Below the pieces are notes generated by a model, which did no database searches, was not told where the DNA came from, and saw only the letters and a list, made by a program, of their open reading frames with translations. DNA of 64,000 bases from Rubrivirga litoralis (GTDB taxonomy: Bacteria > Bacteroidota > Rhodothermia > Rhodothermales > Rubricoccaceae): contig NZ_JAVRHT010000001.1 of NCBI RefSeq assembly GCF_031846415.1, positions 186,001-250,000 on the forward strand, written 5' to 3'. A program made the position numbers and the translations under genes. Within the stretch, counting starts at the first letter, position 1. Each line of letters begins with the position of its first letter. Of the stretch, positions 6,924 to 15,061 are shown in pieces.

Positions 6924-9900
6924 TTAGAGGCCGAGGTTGACGCCGATGGAGAAGGTCCGGGCCTTGGGGTAGGTCAGGTAATCGATCCCGATCGCGTTGA
7001 TCCGGCCGTTGGCCGCGTTCGTGTTCACTTCGGGGTCGAGCCCGCTGTAGGGCGTGATGAGGAACAAGTTGTTCCCCGTTACGAAGACGCGGGCCGAGCG
7101 GACCTGCGGGATAAACCGGCCGACCCCGTACTCCAGCGTGAGCTGGTCGAGGCGGAAGAACGAGGCATTCTCCACGTAGCGCGACGAGTAGATCGGTGCG
7201 GCGTCTACCGCCTCGTTCGGGTCGAAGTCGCCTGCGAGGAAGTTCCGGCCCTGGAGGCCCGCGCTTTGCGTCGCGTAAATGAGCGCCGTGTTGTTGAACA
7301 GCTCGCGACCTTGCTCGCCGCGGAAGAACGCACGGACGGCGAAGTCGCCGAACTCGCCGTTGAGCCGGATGCCGTAGGTGAAGTCCGGCCGCGGGCTCCC
7401 GAGCTTGACCCGGTCATCGGACTGGGGGGCCGTCGTCCCGGGGCCATCAACGAGCTCGCGCTCGAGCGGGCCGATGAGGCCGTCGCCGTTGAGGTCTCGC
7501 TCGACGTAGTCGTTGAAGAGCGGGAGACCTCCGATGTCGTTCCCCTCCTCGTCGAGTGTCCCCGCGGGCGCGAACCGGCCGGTAAACTCTGGCCCGTAGA
7601 TGACGGGGAACTCCTCGCCCGGCGTGAGCAGGAGCGAGTTGATGTCCGACTGCCCACGCCCGCTGACGCGGCCCGTAAAGAGTTGGTTGCGGCCGCCGAG
7701 GTCGAGGATCTCGTTTTGGACCGTGCTGAACGTGACGCCGAGCGAGACCGAGCTGTTGTTCGTCTCCAGGAGGAAGGCGTCGAGCGAGACGTCAACGCCC
7801 GTGTTGCGGAGCGACCCGATGTTCTGGATCTGCGTCGAGACGACGGCCGGCTGCGGGATCGTCACCGGGAGCAGGAGGTCATTGGTCGTGTTGCGGAAGA
7901 ACTCGATGGACCCGAATACCCGGTCGCCCAGGATGCGGTAGTCGAGGCCGATCGTGAACTCCTCCTTCTCCTCCCACTTCAGGTCCGGGTTGACGAGCTG
8001 GAACGGGGCGTAGCCGCGGACCTGCTCGCCGTTCAGGACGGCCGTGTTGGCGGCCGAGAATCCGAGGAGCGGGAAGTAGAGGTAGTCGCCGATGTCCTGA
8101 TTGCCGACGACGCCGTAGCCGGCGCGGAGGCGGAGGTCGGAGACCGTCTGGTTGCCAGCGAGGAACGGCTCCTCCGAGATTCGCCACGCGGCCGAGACGG
8201 CGGGAAAGAACGCGTAGCGGTTGTCCTCGGAGAACCGGCTCGACCCATCGTAGCGGGCCGTCCCGCTGAGGTAGTACCGCTGGTCGTAGTTGACGTTGGC
8301 GCGCGCAAAGAACGAGGCGAGCAGGTTCTCAGAGCGCGTCGAGAAGTTGCCGGGGCCGTAGGCCCCGCCGACGGGCGGGAGGTCCTCGGCTGCCTGGATG
8401 TCGTTGTCGCGGGTAAAGTCGGTCGTGAAGCCGACGCCCTGGATCGCGTTCTCGTCGCGGTCGAACTCGGAGTACTCGTAGCCCCCGAGGAGGTCGAGGT
8501 TAGTGTCCCCGAATGGGCGGGCGTAGGTGAGGTAGGTCTGGAGCGTGACCGACTGCTGGTTCAGCGTCTGCTGGTACGCGGCCCCACCGAACGCGGCGCC
8601 GACGGGGCTGGAGTTGGGGTAGAACGCCCGGCGCGTGCCGATCGAGCGGTCGCCGCCCAAGTTGAGCTGGGCCGTCAGCCCCTCGACGAGGTCGAAGGCC
8701 GCCGTAATGTTGCCGAGCGTCCGCGTCGTTCGGGCCGTCTCGTCGAGTTGGTTGGCGAGCCCGACCGGGTTGCGGATGTCGCGCTGGCCTGCGATCTCAG
8801 TGAACGTCCCCTCGGCTTGGTCGGCAACCTCAATTGGAAGGGTCGGTCGGAAGTCGATGACGTTTTGGAAGATGCCGCCGCGGAACCCGCCGGTCGCGTT
8901 CGCCGGCGTGAAGTCGTCGTTGGTGAGCGCGCTCGTGAGGTTGAGCCCGAACCGGAGCCGGTTGTCGAGGAACTGGGTCTCGGCGTTGAGCCGGCCCGTG
9001 ATCCTCTCGATTCCCGACGAGATTACGATCCCCTCCTGGTCGAGGTAGCTCAAGCTGGCCCGGTACTGCGACCCGTTGGAGCCGCCCCCGAACGAGAGGT
9101 TGTGCGACTGCGAGACGGCCGTGCGGAAGACGGCCTCGTTAAAGTCCGCGTTCGCGGTCTCGTTGATGATCGGCGAGTCCGGCGAGTTCGCGCGGAGAAA
9201 GTCCCTAAGCTCGTCGGCCGAGAGGATGTCGAACGTGTTCGAGGCGTTGGCAAACGAGGTCGTCCCCTCATAATCAACCGTCACCTGGCCGGAGACGCCG
9301 GACTTGGTCGTGATAAGGACAACGCCGTTGGCCCCGCGCGAGCCGTAGATGGCCGTTGCCGAGGCGTCCTTGAGGACCGAGATAGACTCGATGTCGTTCG
9401 GGTTGAGGAGCGTGAGCGGGTTCCGGGGCGGGGAGGTGCTCACCTCGCCCGACCCGCCCGGGGTCACATTTGCACCCGAGATCGGGATGCCGTCGATGAC
9501 GTAGAGCGGCTCGTTGGACGCCGCGATCGAGGTCCCGCCCCGGATGCGGAGCGAGACGCCGGCGCCCGGCTCCCCGCTTGTCTCGACCACGTTGACGCCG
9601 GCCACGCGGCCCTCGATGAGGTCGGTCGGAGCGGTCGCGAGCGCCTGGTTCGCGTCGTCGATCTCGACCGTCGCAACCGACGCCGTGACATCGCCGCGGC
9701 GCTGGGTCCCGTAGCCGACCACCACGACGTCGTCGAGGACGTTGGAGTCCTCTTCCAGTCCGACGTTGATCACGCTCTGCGAGCCCACCGTGATCGCCTG
9801 GTCGACGTAGCCGAGGAAGCGGTACAGGAGGACGGCGTCGGGGCCGGGGACCTCGATCGAGTAGTTCCCGTCGACGTCGGTCGCGACGCCGCGCGTCGTC

Positions 9901-10052
9901 CCCTGGATGATGATGTTGACGAACGGGAGCGGGTCGCCAGAGGTGGCGTCGGTCACCACGCCGGTGACAGTTTGCGACTGGGCCGCGACGGGCGGGGCGG
10001 CGAGCGCCAGCAGGAGGGCTACGAGCCCGAGCAGAGTAGCAGATCGACTCAT
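6924..10052 (-). CDS. SusC/RagA family TonB-linked outer-membrane protein (1,042 aa)
   Basis: TonB-dependent transporter for oligosaccharide import. Order seen: signal peptide to about residue 24 (PPVAAQ), CarboxypepD_reg-like domain (TVTGVVTDATSGDPLPFVNI) to ~100, plug domain ~115-230 with the SusC hallmarks VVVVGYGTQ, LYVIDGIPI and IYGSRGANGVVLITTKSG, then a long beta-barrel ending ARTFSIGVNLGL. Full family length. First gene of the locus on the minus strand; its upstream region holds AT-rich promoter-like DNA and two LacI-type operators, so it probably responds to sugar. Partner SusD follows directly. Confidence 0.95.
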   Translation of the reverse strand: MSRSATLLGLVALLLALAAPPVAAQSQTVTGVVTDATSGDPLPFVNIIIQGTTRGVATDVDGNYSIEVPGPDAVLLYRFLGYVDQAITVGSQSVINVGLEEDSNVLDDVVVVGYGTQRRGDVTASVATVEIDDANQALATAPTDLIEGRVAGVNVVETSGEPGAGVSLRIRGGTSIAASNEPLYVIDGIPISGANVTPGGSGEVSTSPPRNPLTLLNPNDIESISVLKDASATAIYGSRGANGVVLITTKSGVSGQVTVDYEGTTSFANASNTFDILSADELRDFLRANSPDSPIINETANADFNEAVFRTAVSQSHNLSFGGGSNGSQYRASLSYLDQEGIVISSGIERITGRLNAETQFLDNRLRFGLNLTSALTNDDFTPANATGGFRGGIFQNVIDFRPTLPIEVADQAEGTFTEIAGQRDIRNPVGLANQLDETARTTRTLGNITAAFDLVEGLTAQLNLGGDRSIGTRRAFYPNSSPVGAAFGGAAYQQTLNQQSVTLQTYLTYARPFGDTNLDLLGGYEYSEFDRDENAIQGVGFTTDFTRDNDIQAAEDLPPVGGAYGPGNFSTRSENLLASFFARANVNYDQRYYLSGTARYDGSSRFSEDNRYAFFPAVSAAWRISEEPFLAGNQTVSDLRLRAGYGVVGNQDIGDYLYFPLLGFSAANTAVLNGEQVRGYAPFQLVNPDLKWEEKEEFTIGLDYRILGDRVFGSIEFFRNTTNDLLLPVTIPQPAVVSTQIQNIGSLRNTGVDVSLDAFLLETNNSSVSLGVTFSTVQNEILDLGGRNQLFTGRVSGRGQSDINSLLLTPGEEFPVIYGPEFTGRFAPAGTLDEEGNDIGGLPLFNDYVERDLNGDGLIGPLERELVDGPGTTAPQSDDRVKLGSPRPDFTYGIRLNGEFGDFAVRAFFRGEQGRELFNNTALIYATQSAGLQGRNFLAGDFDPNEAVDAAPIYSSRYVENASFFRLDQLTLEYGVGRFIPQVRSARVFVTGNNLFLITPYSGLDPEVNTNAANGRINAIGIDYLTYPKARTFSIGVNLGL

Positions 10053-10091
10053 CTCGGTAGAGGGGGCGGGGTGGAGAAGTGCGGAGCCAGT

Positions 10092-10103
10092 GAAAGCGCT
10101 TTC
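10092..10103. promoter_or_regulatory. LacI-family operator-like palindrome before susC
   Basis: Perfect 12-bp palindrome GAAAGCGCTTTC (context AGTGAAAGCGCTTTCGC), 40 bp upstream of the susC start. It has the central CG and NAAGCGCTTN form typical of LacI/GalR-family operators. The regulator is not encoded in the window. Confidence 0.6.
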
Positions 10104-10138
10104 GCTTCTCGGTGAAAGTAGGCTCCGGCTCCCCCTCC

Positions 10139-10154
10139 CGCAAGCGCTTCCACG
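10139..10154. promoter_or_regulatory. second LacI-type operator-like site before susC
   Basis: CGCAAGCGCTTCCACG, sharing the AAGCGCTT core, centred about 48 bp from the site at 10092. Two cores on one promoter suggest cooperative binding (inference). Confidence 0.45.
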
Positions 10155-10198
10155 CGATCAGAGCCCGATCCGGCCCGCCGCACAGGGCACTTCGGCGT

Positions 10199-10232
10199 GC
10201 CCTTTATACCAAATAACTCCCTCCTTTTAGCG
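10199..10232 (-). promoter_or_regulatory. candidate susC promoter
   Basis: Exceptionally AT-rich island in very GC-rich DNA. On the minus strand it reads CTAAAAGGAGGGAGTTATTT then GGTATAAAGG. It includes a TTATTTGG box comparable to TTTATTGG before the exported amylase gene. Exact -7/-33 assignment is uncertain; both operators lie downstream, between this island and the start codon. Confidence 0.35.
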
Positions 10233-10497
10233 TGGAGCGTCCGGGCTCGTCTCCGCTCCCCCTTCACCTGCCCGGGGGGAGCCAGCGGTGCGGCCGGGGC
10301 CTCTCGGGCGGCAGGCCTCCCCCGTAAACGAGGCGTCCTTCGGGAGCGCTTCCGGCCTCGTGCGAGACGGCAGGGGCGTCGTGGTTTCCCGGAGTGACGT
10401 TCCAGACGGTCCGTCCTTCCTACGCAGGCGGTCCGCCGCGTAGGGGCGTCCCGCATCCGCCCCGCCCTCACGCTCTGTGCGTGCCGCCCCGCCCGCT

Positions 10498-10944
10498 CTA
10501 CTGGTCGTCGCTGGGAGCCGAGGGCCGCATCGTCGTGATGAGGATGACGCCGTTGGCCCCGCGCGAGCCGTAGAGCGCGGTGTCGGACGCGTTCTTGAGG
10601 ACACGGATCGACTGGACGTCGCGCGGGTTGATGCCGACCAGCACGCCGCGCATGCCCTGCGCGATCGGGAGTCCGTCGATGACGAAGAGCGGGTCGCCCC
10701 CGCTGAGGCCGAAGTCCTCGGCGCCCCGGATGCGGACAATCAGGCCGCCCTCGCCCTGGCGCACGTCGACACCCGCGACCTGGCCGCGCAGCATCTCCTC
10801 GACCCGGGCGATGTCGCGGCGCTCGATCTCGTCGCCCTCGACTACGTTGGGGTCGGGCGCCTCGCGCACGCCCTCCGACGAGCCACAGCCGGCGAGGACG
10901 GCGGCCAGCACGAGGGCGGGGCGGAGGCGCGAGACCAGCGGCAT
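10498..10944 (-). CDS. stand-alone TonB plug-domain lipoprotein (148 aa)
   Basis: Lipoprotein signal with lipobox LAGC (Cys20), then essentially only a TonB-receptor plug domain: EEMLRGQVAGVDVRQGEGG, VRIRGAEDF, PLFVIDGLPI and ALYGSRGANGVILITT. The last motifs align closely with the plug of the SusC protein at 6924 (IYGSRGANGVVLITT), but there is no beta-barrel and no room for one. Proteins of this type exist in Bacteroidota; the function is not established. It might gate or scaffold the SusC complex from the periplasmic or outer-membrane face (inference). Same strand as susC, about 445 bp upstream of it. Confidence 0.85.
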   Translation of the reverse strand: MPLVSRLRPALVLAAVLAGCGSSEGVREAPDPNVVEGDEIERRDIARVEEMLRGQVAGVDVRQGEGGLIVRIRGAEDFGLSGGDPLFVIDGLPIAQGMRGVLVGINPRDVQSIRVLKNASDTALYGSRGANGVILITTMRPSAPSDDQ

Positions 10945-11059
10945 GGCAGCGGGGGCGGGGTGGCGGTCAAGGTAGGCCGCCCCGCCCCGCGCGCAAGGTA
11001 TGTCGTGCCCGGCACTTACTCGCGGCCGCCCCGCCCCTTGGTGGTGCGGGCCGGGTGGG

Positions 11060-12688
11060 CTACCGCACGACGACCACCCCGCCCCACGCCGGCAGCGCGA
11101 GCGACGCGCCCGCCGCCCCGCCCCCGTCGCGGCCGTCGGTCGAGAGCGCGACGCGGCCGTCGCGGAAGCGGGCGGGGAGGTCGACGTGGACCGCCCCGCC
11201 CCCGAAGTGCAGGAGGACGAGCGCGTCGTCGCCGCGCGTGAAGCCGAACACGCCGTCGGGCACGCCGTCGAGCCCCGCGTAGGCGCCGGTCTGGAGCGCG
11301 GGCGTCGCGCGGCGGACGGCGAGCGCGCGGCGGTAGAAGGCGAGGTGCGAGTCGGGGTCCGCCAACTCGGCCTCCACGTTGACCCGGTCGTGCGACGCGT
11401 GGAGCGGGAGCCACAGCGCGTCGGGCGGGGCGGTCGAGAAGCCGGCCGACGGCGAGCCGTCCCAGGCCATCGGCGTGCGGCAGCCGTCGCGGCTCAGCGT
11501 AGGGTCCCCGCTCCGCTCGGCCCACGGGTCCTTCCGCTGGTCCAGCGGCACGTCCACGTCGGGCATCCCCAGCTCGTCGCCGTAGTACAGCGTGGGCGTG
11601 CCGCGGAGCGTGAGCAGGAGGAGCCCGGCCAGGCGCACGCTCTCCGGCCCCAGCCGCGTCGCGAGCCGGGGCTCGTCGTGGTTGCCCAGCACGTAGTTCG
11701 GCCAGGCGCCCTCGGGCAGCGCGGCCTCGACGGCGTCGACGTGCGCGCGGACGTCGGCGGCCGTCCACTCGACGTTGAGGAGGCCGAAGTTGAACGGCAT
11801 GTGGAGCCCGCTGAGGCGCCCGTCGCCCGTCGGCTCGCCGTAGAACGAGGCCCAGCGGTCGAGGTCGAACTCGTGGATCTCCCCGATCGCCACGCGCTCG
11901 GCGTCCGAGTGGCCGTCGACCGTCCGGCGGATGCGGGCGAACGCGTCGTGGACGTCGGCGTGCGCCTTGTCGTGGACGTGGAGCTGCGTGTCGTACTCGC
12001 CGAGCGACTTGAACGCGCCCTCGGGCGGGGCGGTGCGCGGCGGGTTGTCGCGCATCTCAGGGTCCTTCAGGATCGAGTGGGCCACGTCGATGCGGAAGCC
12101 GTCGACGCCGCGGTCCATCCAGAACCGGAGCGTGTCGAGCATCTCGGCCTCGACTTCGGGGTTCCGCCAGTTGAGGTCGGGCTGCTCGTGGAGGAAGCTG
12201 TGGAGGTACATCTGGCCCGTGGCCTCGTCGAGCGTCCAGGCGGGGCCGCCAAAGTGGCTCAGCCAGTTGTTCGGGGGCGAGCCGTCCGGCGTCGGGTCGC
12301 GCCAGACGTACCAGTCGCGCTTCGCGCTCTCCCGCCCCGCCCGGCTCTCCTGGAACCACGCGTGCTGGTCGGAGGAGTGGTTGGGGACGAAGTCGACGAT
12401 GAGCTTGAGGTCCAGCTCGTGGCACCGCGCGGCGAGGGCGTCGAAGTCGTCGAGCGTGCCGAACTGGGGGTCCACGTCGCGGTAGTCCGAGACGTCGTAG
12501 CCGAAGTCGGCCTGGGGCGAGGGGTAGAACGGGCTGAGCCAGACGGCCCCGATCCCGAGCGTCTCGGCCACGTAGGGCAGCCGCTCGGTGACGCCCGGCA
12601 GGTCACCGACGCCGTCGCCGTTGGCGTCCTGGAAGGAGCGGGGGTAGATCTGGTAGACCACGCGGGTCTGCCACCAGGGGGGGGACAT
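11060..12688 (-). CDS. GH13 alpha-glucosidase / oligo-1,6-glucosidase type (542 aa)
   Basis: Cytoplasmic GH13 enzyme expected to hydrolyse alpha-glucosidic bonds of imported malto- or isomalto-oligosaccharides. It starts MSPPWWQTRVVYQIYPRSFQ without signal peptide, and contains the calcium loop DANGDGVGDL (21-30), region I DFVPNHSSD, nucleophile Asp201 in GFRIDVAHS, acid/base Glu270 in AIGEIHE and Asp338 in GNHDEPR. The C-terminal beta-domain contains the local GGGAAGAS-type insert. Full length for the oligo-1,6-glucosidase branch; exact specificity cannot be read. Neighbouring minus-strand genes are an exported GH13 and the plug lipoprotein, consistent with an alpha-glucan pathway. Confidence 0.92.
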   Translation of the reverse strand: MSPPWWQTRVVYQIYPRSFQDANGDGVGDLPGVTERLPYVAETLGIGAVWLSPFYPSPQADFGYDVSDYRDVDPQFGTLDDFDALAARCHELDLKLIVDFVPNHSSDQHAWFQESRAGRESAKRDWYVWRDPTPDGSPPNNWLSHFGGPAWTLDEATGQMYLHSFLHEQPDLNWRNPEVEAEMLDTLRFWMDRGVDGFRIDVAHSILKDPEMRDNPPRTAPPEGAFKSLGEYDTQLHVHDKAHADVHDAFARIRRTVDGHSDAERVAIGEIHEFDLDRWASFYGEPTGDGRLSGLHMPFNFGLLNVEWTAADVRAHVDAVEAALPEGAWPNYVLGNHDEPRLATRLGPESVRLAGLLLLTLRGTPTLYYGDELGMPDVDVPLDQRKDPWAERSGDPTLSRDGCRTPMAWDGSPSAGFSTAPPDALWLPLHASHDRVNVEAELADPDSHLAFYRRALAVRRATPALQTGAYAGLDGVPDGVFGFTRGDDALVLLHFGGGAVHVDLPARFRDGRVALSTDGRDGGGAAGASLALPAWGGVVVVR

Positions 12689-12735
12689 GGGGAGAGGGAA
12701 AGGGGGCGGGGCGGCGGGGGCGGAGGACAGGAGGG

Positions 12736-12818
12736 TATAGGGTGCGAGGTACCGGGTACGCGACCCGGGACGCCCACCCAGGGCCGTACCCCGTACCGAG
12801 TACCCCGTACCCCGAAGG
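12736..12818. repeat. heptamer inverted-repeat element, GGGTAC type
   Basis: Left arm is built of 7-nt units (AGGGTAT AGGGTGC GAGGTAC around 12737-12760) and the right arm of CGTACCC/CGTACCG/AGTACCC units at 12785-12813. The arms are imperfectly complementary and flank a GC-rich loop. The element lies between the two GH13 genes. Same family as 43926-44025 and the element at 57808-57966. Confidence 0.75.
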
Positions 12819-12822
12819 TGTT

Positions 12823-14745
12823 CTAGCGCGAGAGCTCCAGCACGAGCGCCGTCCGCGCCGGCACGTCCAGCGTGGCGCCGAGCGGGGCGGACCGGCCCGT
12901 CACCACGTCGCGCGCGGTCGTGTAGCCGTCGAGCCGCTCGGCGAAGCGGGCCAGGTCCAGCGTCCGCGCCTCGGCCGCCGCGTTGACGGCCACCATCACC
13001 GAGCCGCCGTCCGCCCCGCCCGGGCCGTCCGCGTCGGGGGCGGGGTGGCGGACGTAGACGTAGACGCCGTCGCGGGGGATGAAGTGCGTGAGCTGGCCGT
13101 GGTGGACCACGTCGGCCGTCCGGCGCCACGTCGTGAGCGCGGTCACGTAGTCGAGGATCTCGTTTTCGCGGTCGGTCCGCCCCGCCCGCGTAAAGGCGTC
13201 GCGCTCGTCGCCGGGCCAGCCGCCCATCATGTCGGCCCGCTTGGAGCCGTCGCCCAGCGCGGGGTCCAGGTTCGCCATCCCCAGCTCGGTCCCGTAGTAC
13301 ACCTGCGGGATGCCACGCGTGGTCATGAGGACCGCGTACGCCATCTTGAGCGCGGCGTCGTCCTCGTCCACGCGGCTCAGGAAGCGGACCGTGTCGTGGT
13401 TGTCGAGGAACGTGACGAGCCGCTCGGGCTCGGGGTAGAGGAGGTCCTGGGAGAGCGTGAGGTAGAGCCGCTCCGGCCCGTCCTCGCCGTTCTCCGGCGC
13501 CACGGCGTCGCGGAAGGCGTACATCAGCGGGAAGTCGGTGACCGACGGGATGTGCGAGTCGTAGCCGTCGCCGCTCGCGGCCTCGAACCCGCGCTGCCAG
13601 TACGCCTCGTGCGGGACCGTGTACATCCACGCCTCGCCCACGATGTTGAAGTCGGGGTACTCGGCCAGCACGTGCTCGGCCCACCGGGCCATGTAGTCCT
13701 TGTCCGGGAACGGGTAGGTGTCCATGCGGATGCCGTCGATCCGGGCCGTCTCGATCCACCAGACCGTGTTCTGGAGCAGGTACTGCGCCAGCAGCTCGTT
13801 GTCCTGGTTGAGGTCGGGCATCTCGGCCACGAACCACCCGTCGACGAGCCCGCTGTGGTCGACCTCGGACGCGTACGGGTCGACGGCCGTCGCTACGGCG
13901 TAGTTCGTCTGCCCGTACCGCTCGTAGCTGTGGACCCAGTCGGCGGTCGGCGGGTCAGCCATCCACCAGTGGCGGTCGCCGACGTGGTTGTGGATCATGT
14001 CCATGATGACCTTGAGGCCGCGGTCGTGGGCGGCGGCCACGAGGTCCACGAACTCCTCGTTGGTCCCGAAGCGGGGGTCCACCTTGTACATGTCGGTCGC
14101 CGCGTAGCCGTGGTAGGCCCCGTACTCGGGCGTCATGTCGTTCTCGAAGACGGGCGTGAACCAGAGCGCCGTCAGGCCGAGGGCGTCGAGGTAGCCCAGG
14201 CGCTCGGCCACGCCCGCGAAGTCGCCGCCGTGGCGGGCATTGGGGTCGCTCCGGTCGGCGCCCTCCAGGAGCCCCGCGACCGAGTCGTTGGTGACGTCGC
14301 CGTTGGCGAAGCGGTCGGGCATCATGAGGTAGATGACGTCGGCGCTCGTGAACCCGGCCGCCCCGCCCCGCCCGTCCGGCCCCATCGGCTCGCGCGCCTT
14401 CAGCTCGTAGGTGCGGACGAGGTCGCCGTCGGGGTGGCGGAACCGGAACGTGAGCGCGCCCGGCCGCGCCTCCTCGCCGACGGTGAGCGCGAGGAACAGG
14501 TAGTTCGGGCTCTCGACCGCCGTCGCGCCGTCGAGCCGGACGCCCGGGTACGGGTCCATCTCGACGCGCGCCCGGCCGATGTCGTCGCCGTAGACGAGCA
14601 CCTGGAGCTCCGGGTGCTCCATGCCCACCCACCACGACGCCGGCTCGACGCGGTCGATGGCCTGCGCGCGGGCGCCGAGCGGGGCGAGCAGGAGGAGGGC
14701 GAGGGCGAGGCGGAGCCGGACGGTCAGCGGAGTCAGCAGGTGCAT
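12823..14745 (-). CDS. exported GH13 amylase / neopullulanase-like (640 aa)
   Basis: Signal peptide MHLLTPLTVRLRLALALLLL ending GARAQA, so periplasmic or outer-surface. An N-terminal beta-sandwich (IDRVEPASWWVGMEHPELQV) resembles the cyclomaltodextrinase N-domain of SusA-type enzymes. The GH13 barrel shows DMIHNHVGD, DGIRMDTYPFPD with the nucleophile Asp, FNIVGEAW with the acid/base Glu, and FLDNHDTVRF; a C-terminal beta-domain follows. Likely converts starch or maltodextrin fragments near the SusCD complex. The ATG at 14745 gives a clean signal sequence. A GGAAGCGCTTTC operator-like site sits 53 bp upstream. Confidence 0.92.
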   Translation of the reverse strand: MHLLTPLTVRLRLALALLLLAPLGARAQAIDRVEPASWWVGMEHPELQVLVYGDDIGRARVEMDPYPGVRLDGATAVESPNYLFLALTVGEEARPGALTFRFRHPDGDLVRTYELKAREPMGPDGRGGAAGFTSADVIYLMMPDRFANGDVTNDSVAGLLEGADRSDPNARHGGDFAGVAERLGYLDALGLTALWFTPVFENDMTPEYGAYHGYAATDMYKVDPRFGTNEEFVDLVAAAHDRGLKVIMDMIHNHVGDRHWWMADPPTADWVHSYERYGQTNYAVATAVDPYASEVDHSGLVDGWFVAEMPDLNQDNELLAQYLLQNTVWWIETARIDGIRMDTYPFPDKDYMARWAEHVLAEYPDFNIVGEAWMYTVPHEAYWQRGFEAASGDGYDSHIPSVTDFPLMYAFRDAVAPENGEDGPERLYLTLSQDLLYPEPERLVTFLDNHDTVRFLSRVDEDDAALKMAYAVLMTTRGIPQVYYGTELGMANLDPALGDGSKRADMMGGWPGDERDAFTRAGRTDRENEILDYVTALTTWRRTADVVHHGQLTHFIPRDGVYVYVRHPAPDADGPGGADGGSVMVAVNAAAEARTLDLARFAERLDGYTTARDVVTGRSAPLGATLDVPARTALVLELSR

Positions 14746-14769
14746 AGGGGCCGGGAACGGGGCGGGGCT

Positions 14770-14808
14770 CCAATAAACGAGCGGGCGGGGCGGGGTGGAA
14801 GCGCTTTC
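14770..14808 (-). promoter_or_regulatory. amylase promoter with LacI-type operator
   Basis: On the minus strand the operator-like GAAAGCGCTTCC (complement of 14797-14808) lies about 20 bp upstream of the box TTTATTGG (14770-14777), which is 25 bp from the start codon. Placement over the expected upstream promoter element suits repression. Shares the AAGCGCTT core with the susC sites. Confidence 0.45.
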
Positions 14809-14926
14809 TCGGGAGAACGTGCGAGGCGGCCTCACCGGTCGCCGCCCCGCCTGACGTCGAGCCGTCGTAGGAACATGACGTGTCGTGTTCGATGCGGGCG
14901 GGGCGGGCGTACGGTGCCCCCGATGC

Positions 14927-14946
14927 GGACACCATGCATGGTGTCC
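14927..14946. promoter_or_regulatory. perfect 20-bp palindrome in divergent spacer
   Basis: GGACACCATGCATGGTGTCC is fully self-complementary. It lies about 180 bp from the amylase start and 115 bp from the protease start. It could be a dimeric-regulator operator. The centre recalls the GCATGC-centred palindromes at 39114 and 63940. Confidence 0.5.
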
Positions 14947-15061
14947 CTACGAATCCGCCCCGCCCGTGCCGTGGGCGGGGTGGCGCGCGTGCTGCTCGCG
15001 CATCTCCGCCCCGCCCGCCGCGTACCCGAGCGGTCCCGCCGCCCCGCCTTGGGGTCCGCCC

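Larger units (their letters stand above)
10053..10497. promoter_or_regulatory. 445-bp susC upstream region
   Basis: Gene-free stretch between susC and the plug lipoprotein, both on the minus strand. It contains two LacI-type operator-like sites (10092-10103 and 10139-10154), a weaker half-site GGAGCGCTTCC at 10343-10353, and a conspicuous AT-rich patch at 10199-10232. No ORF with family-like features or RNA gene was recognised. Confidence 0.55.
14746..15061. other. 316-bp divergent spacer
   Basis: Lies between the minus-strand amylase and the plus-strand CPBP protease. It holds the amylase promoter/operator (14770-14808) and a 20-bp perfect palindrome (14927-14946). The rest is GC-rich with several GGGCGGGG motifs and no recognisable gene. 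Confidence 0.5.

Noticed and set aside
6753..10115. Long plus-strand open frame antisense to susC
   Set aside because: Biased Glu/Arg/Val composition mirroring the susC codons; no family features.
10343..10353. Third LacI-type operator before susC (GGAGCGCTTCC)
   Set aside because: Lacks symmetry and lies too far upstream; kept only as a note in the region entry.
14885..15061. N-terminal extension of the CPBP protease with a CPRCG zinc-ribbon-like motif
   Set aside because: Extension spans the 20-bp palindrome and Pro/Gly-rich spacer; only two cysteines fit and family members start near 15062.
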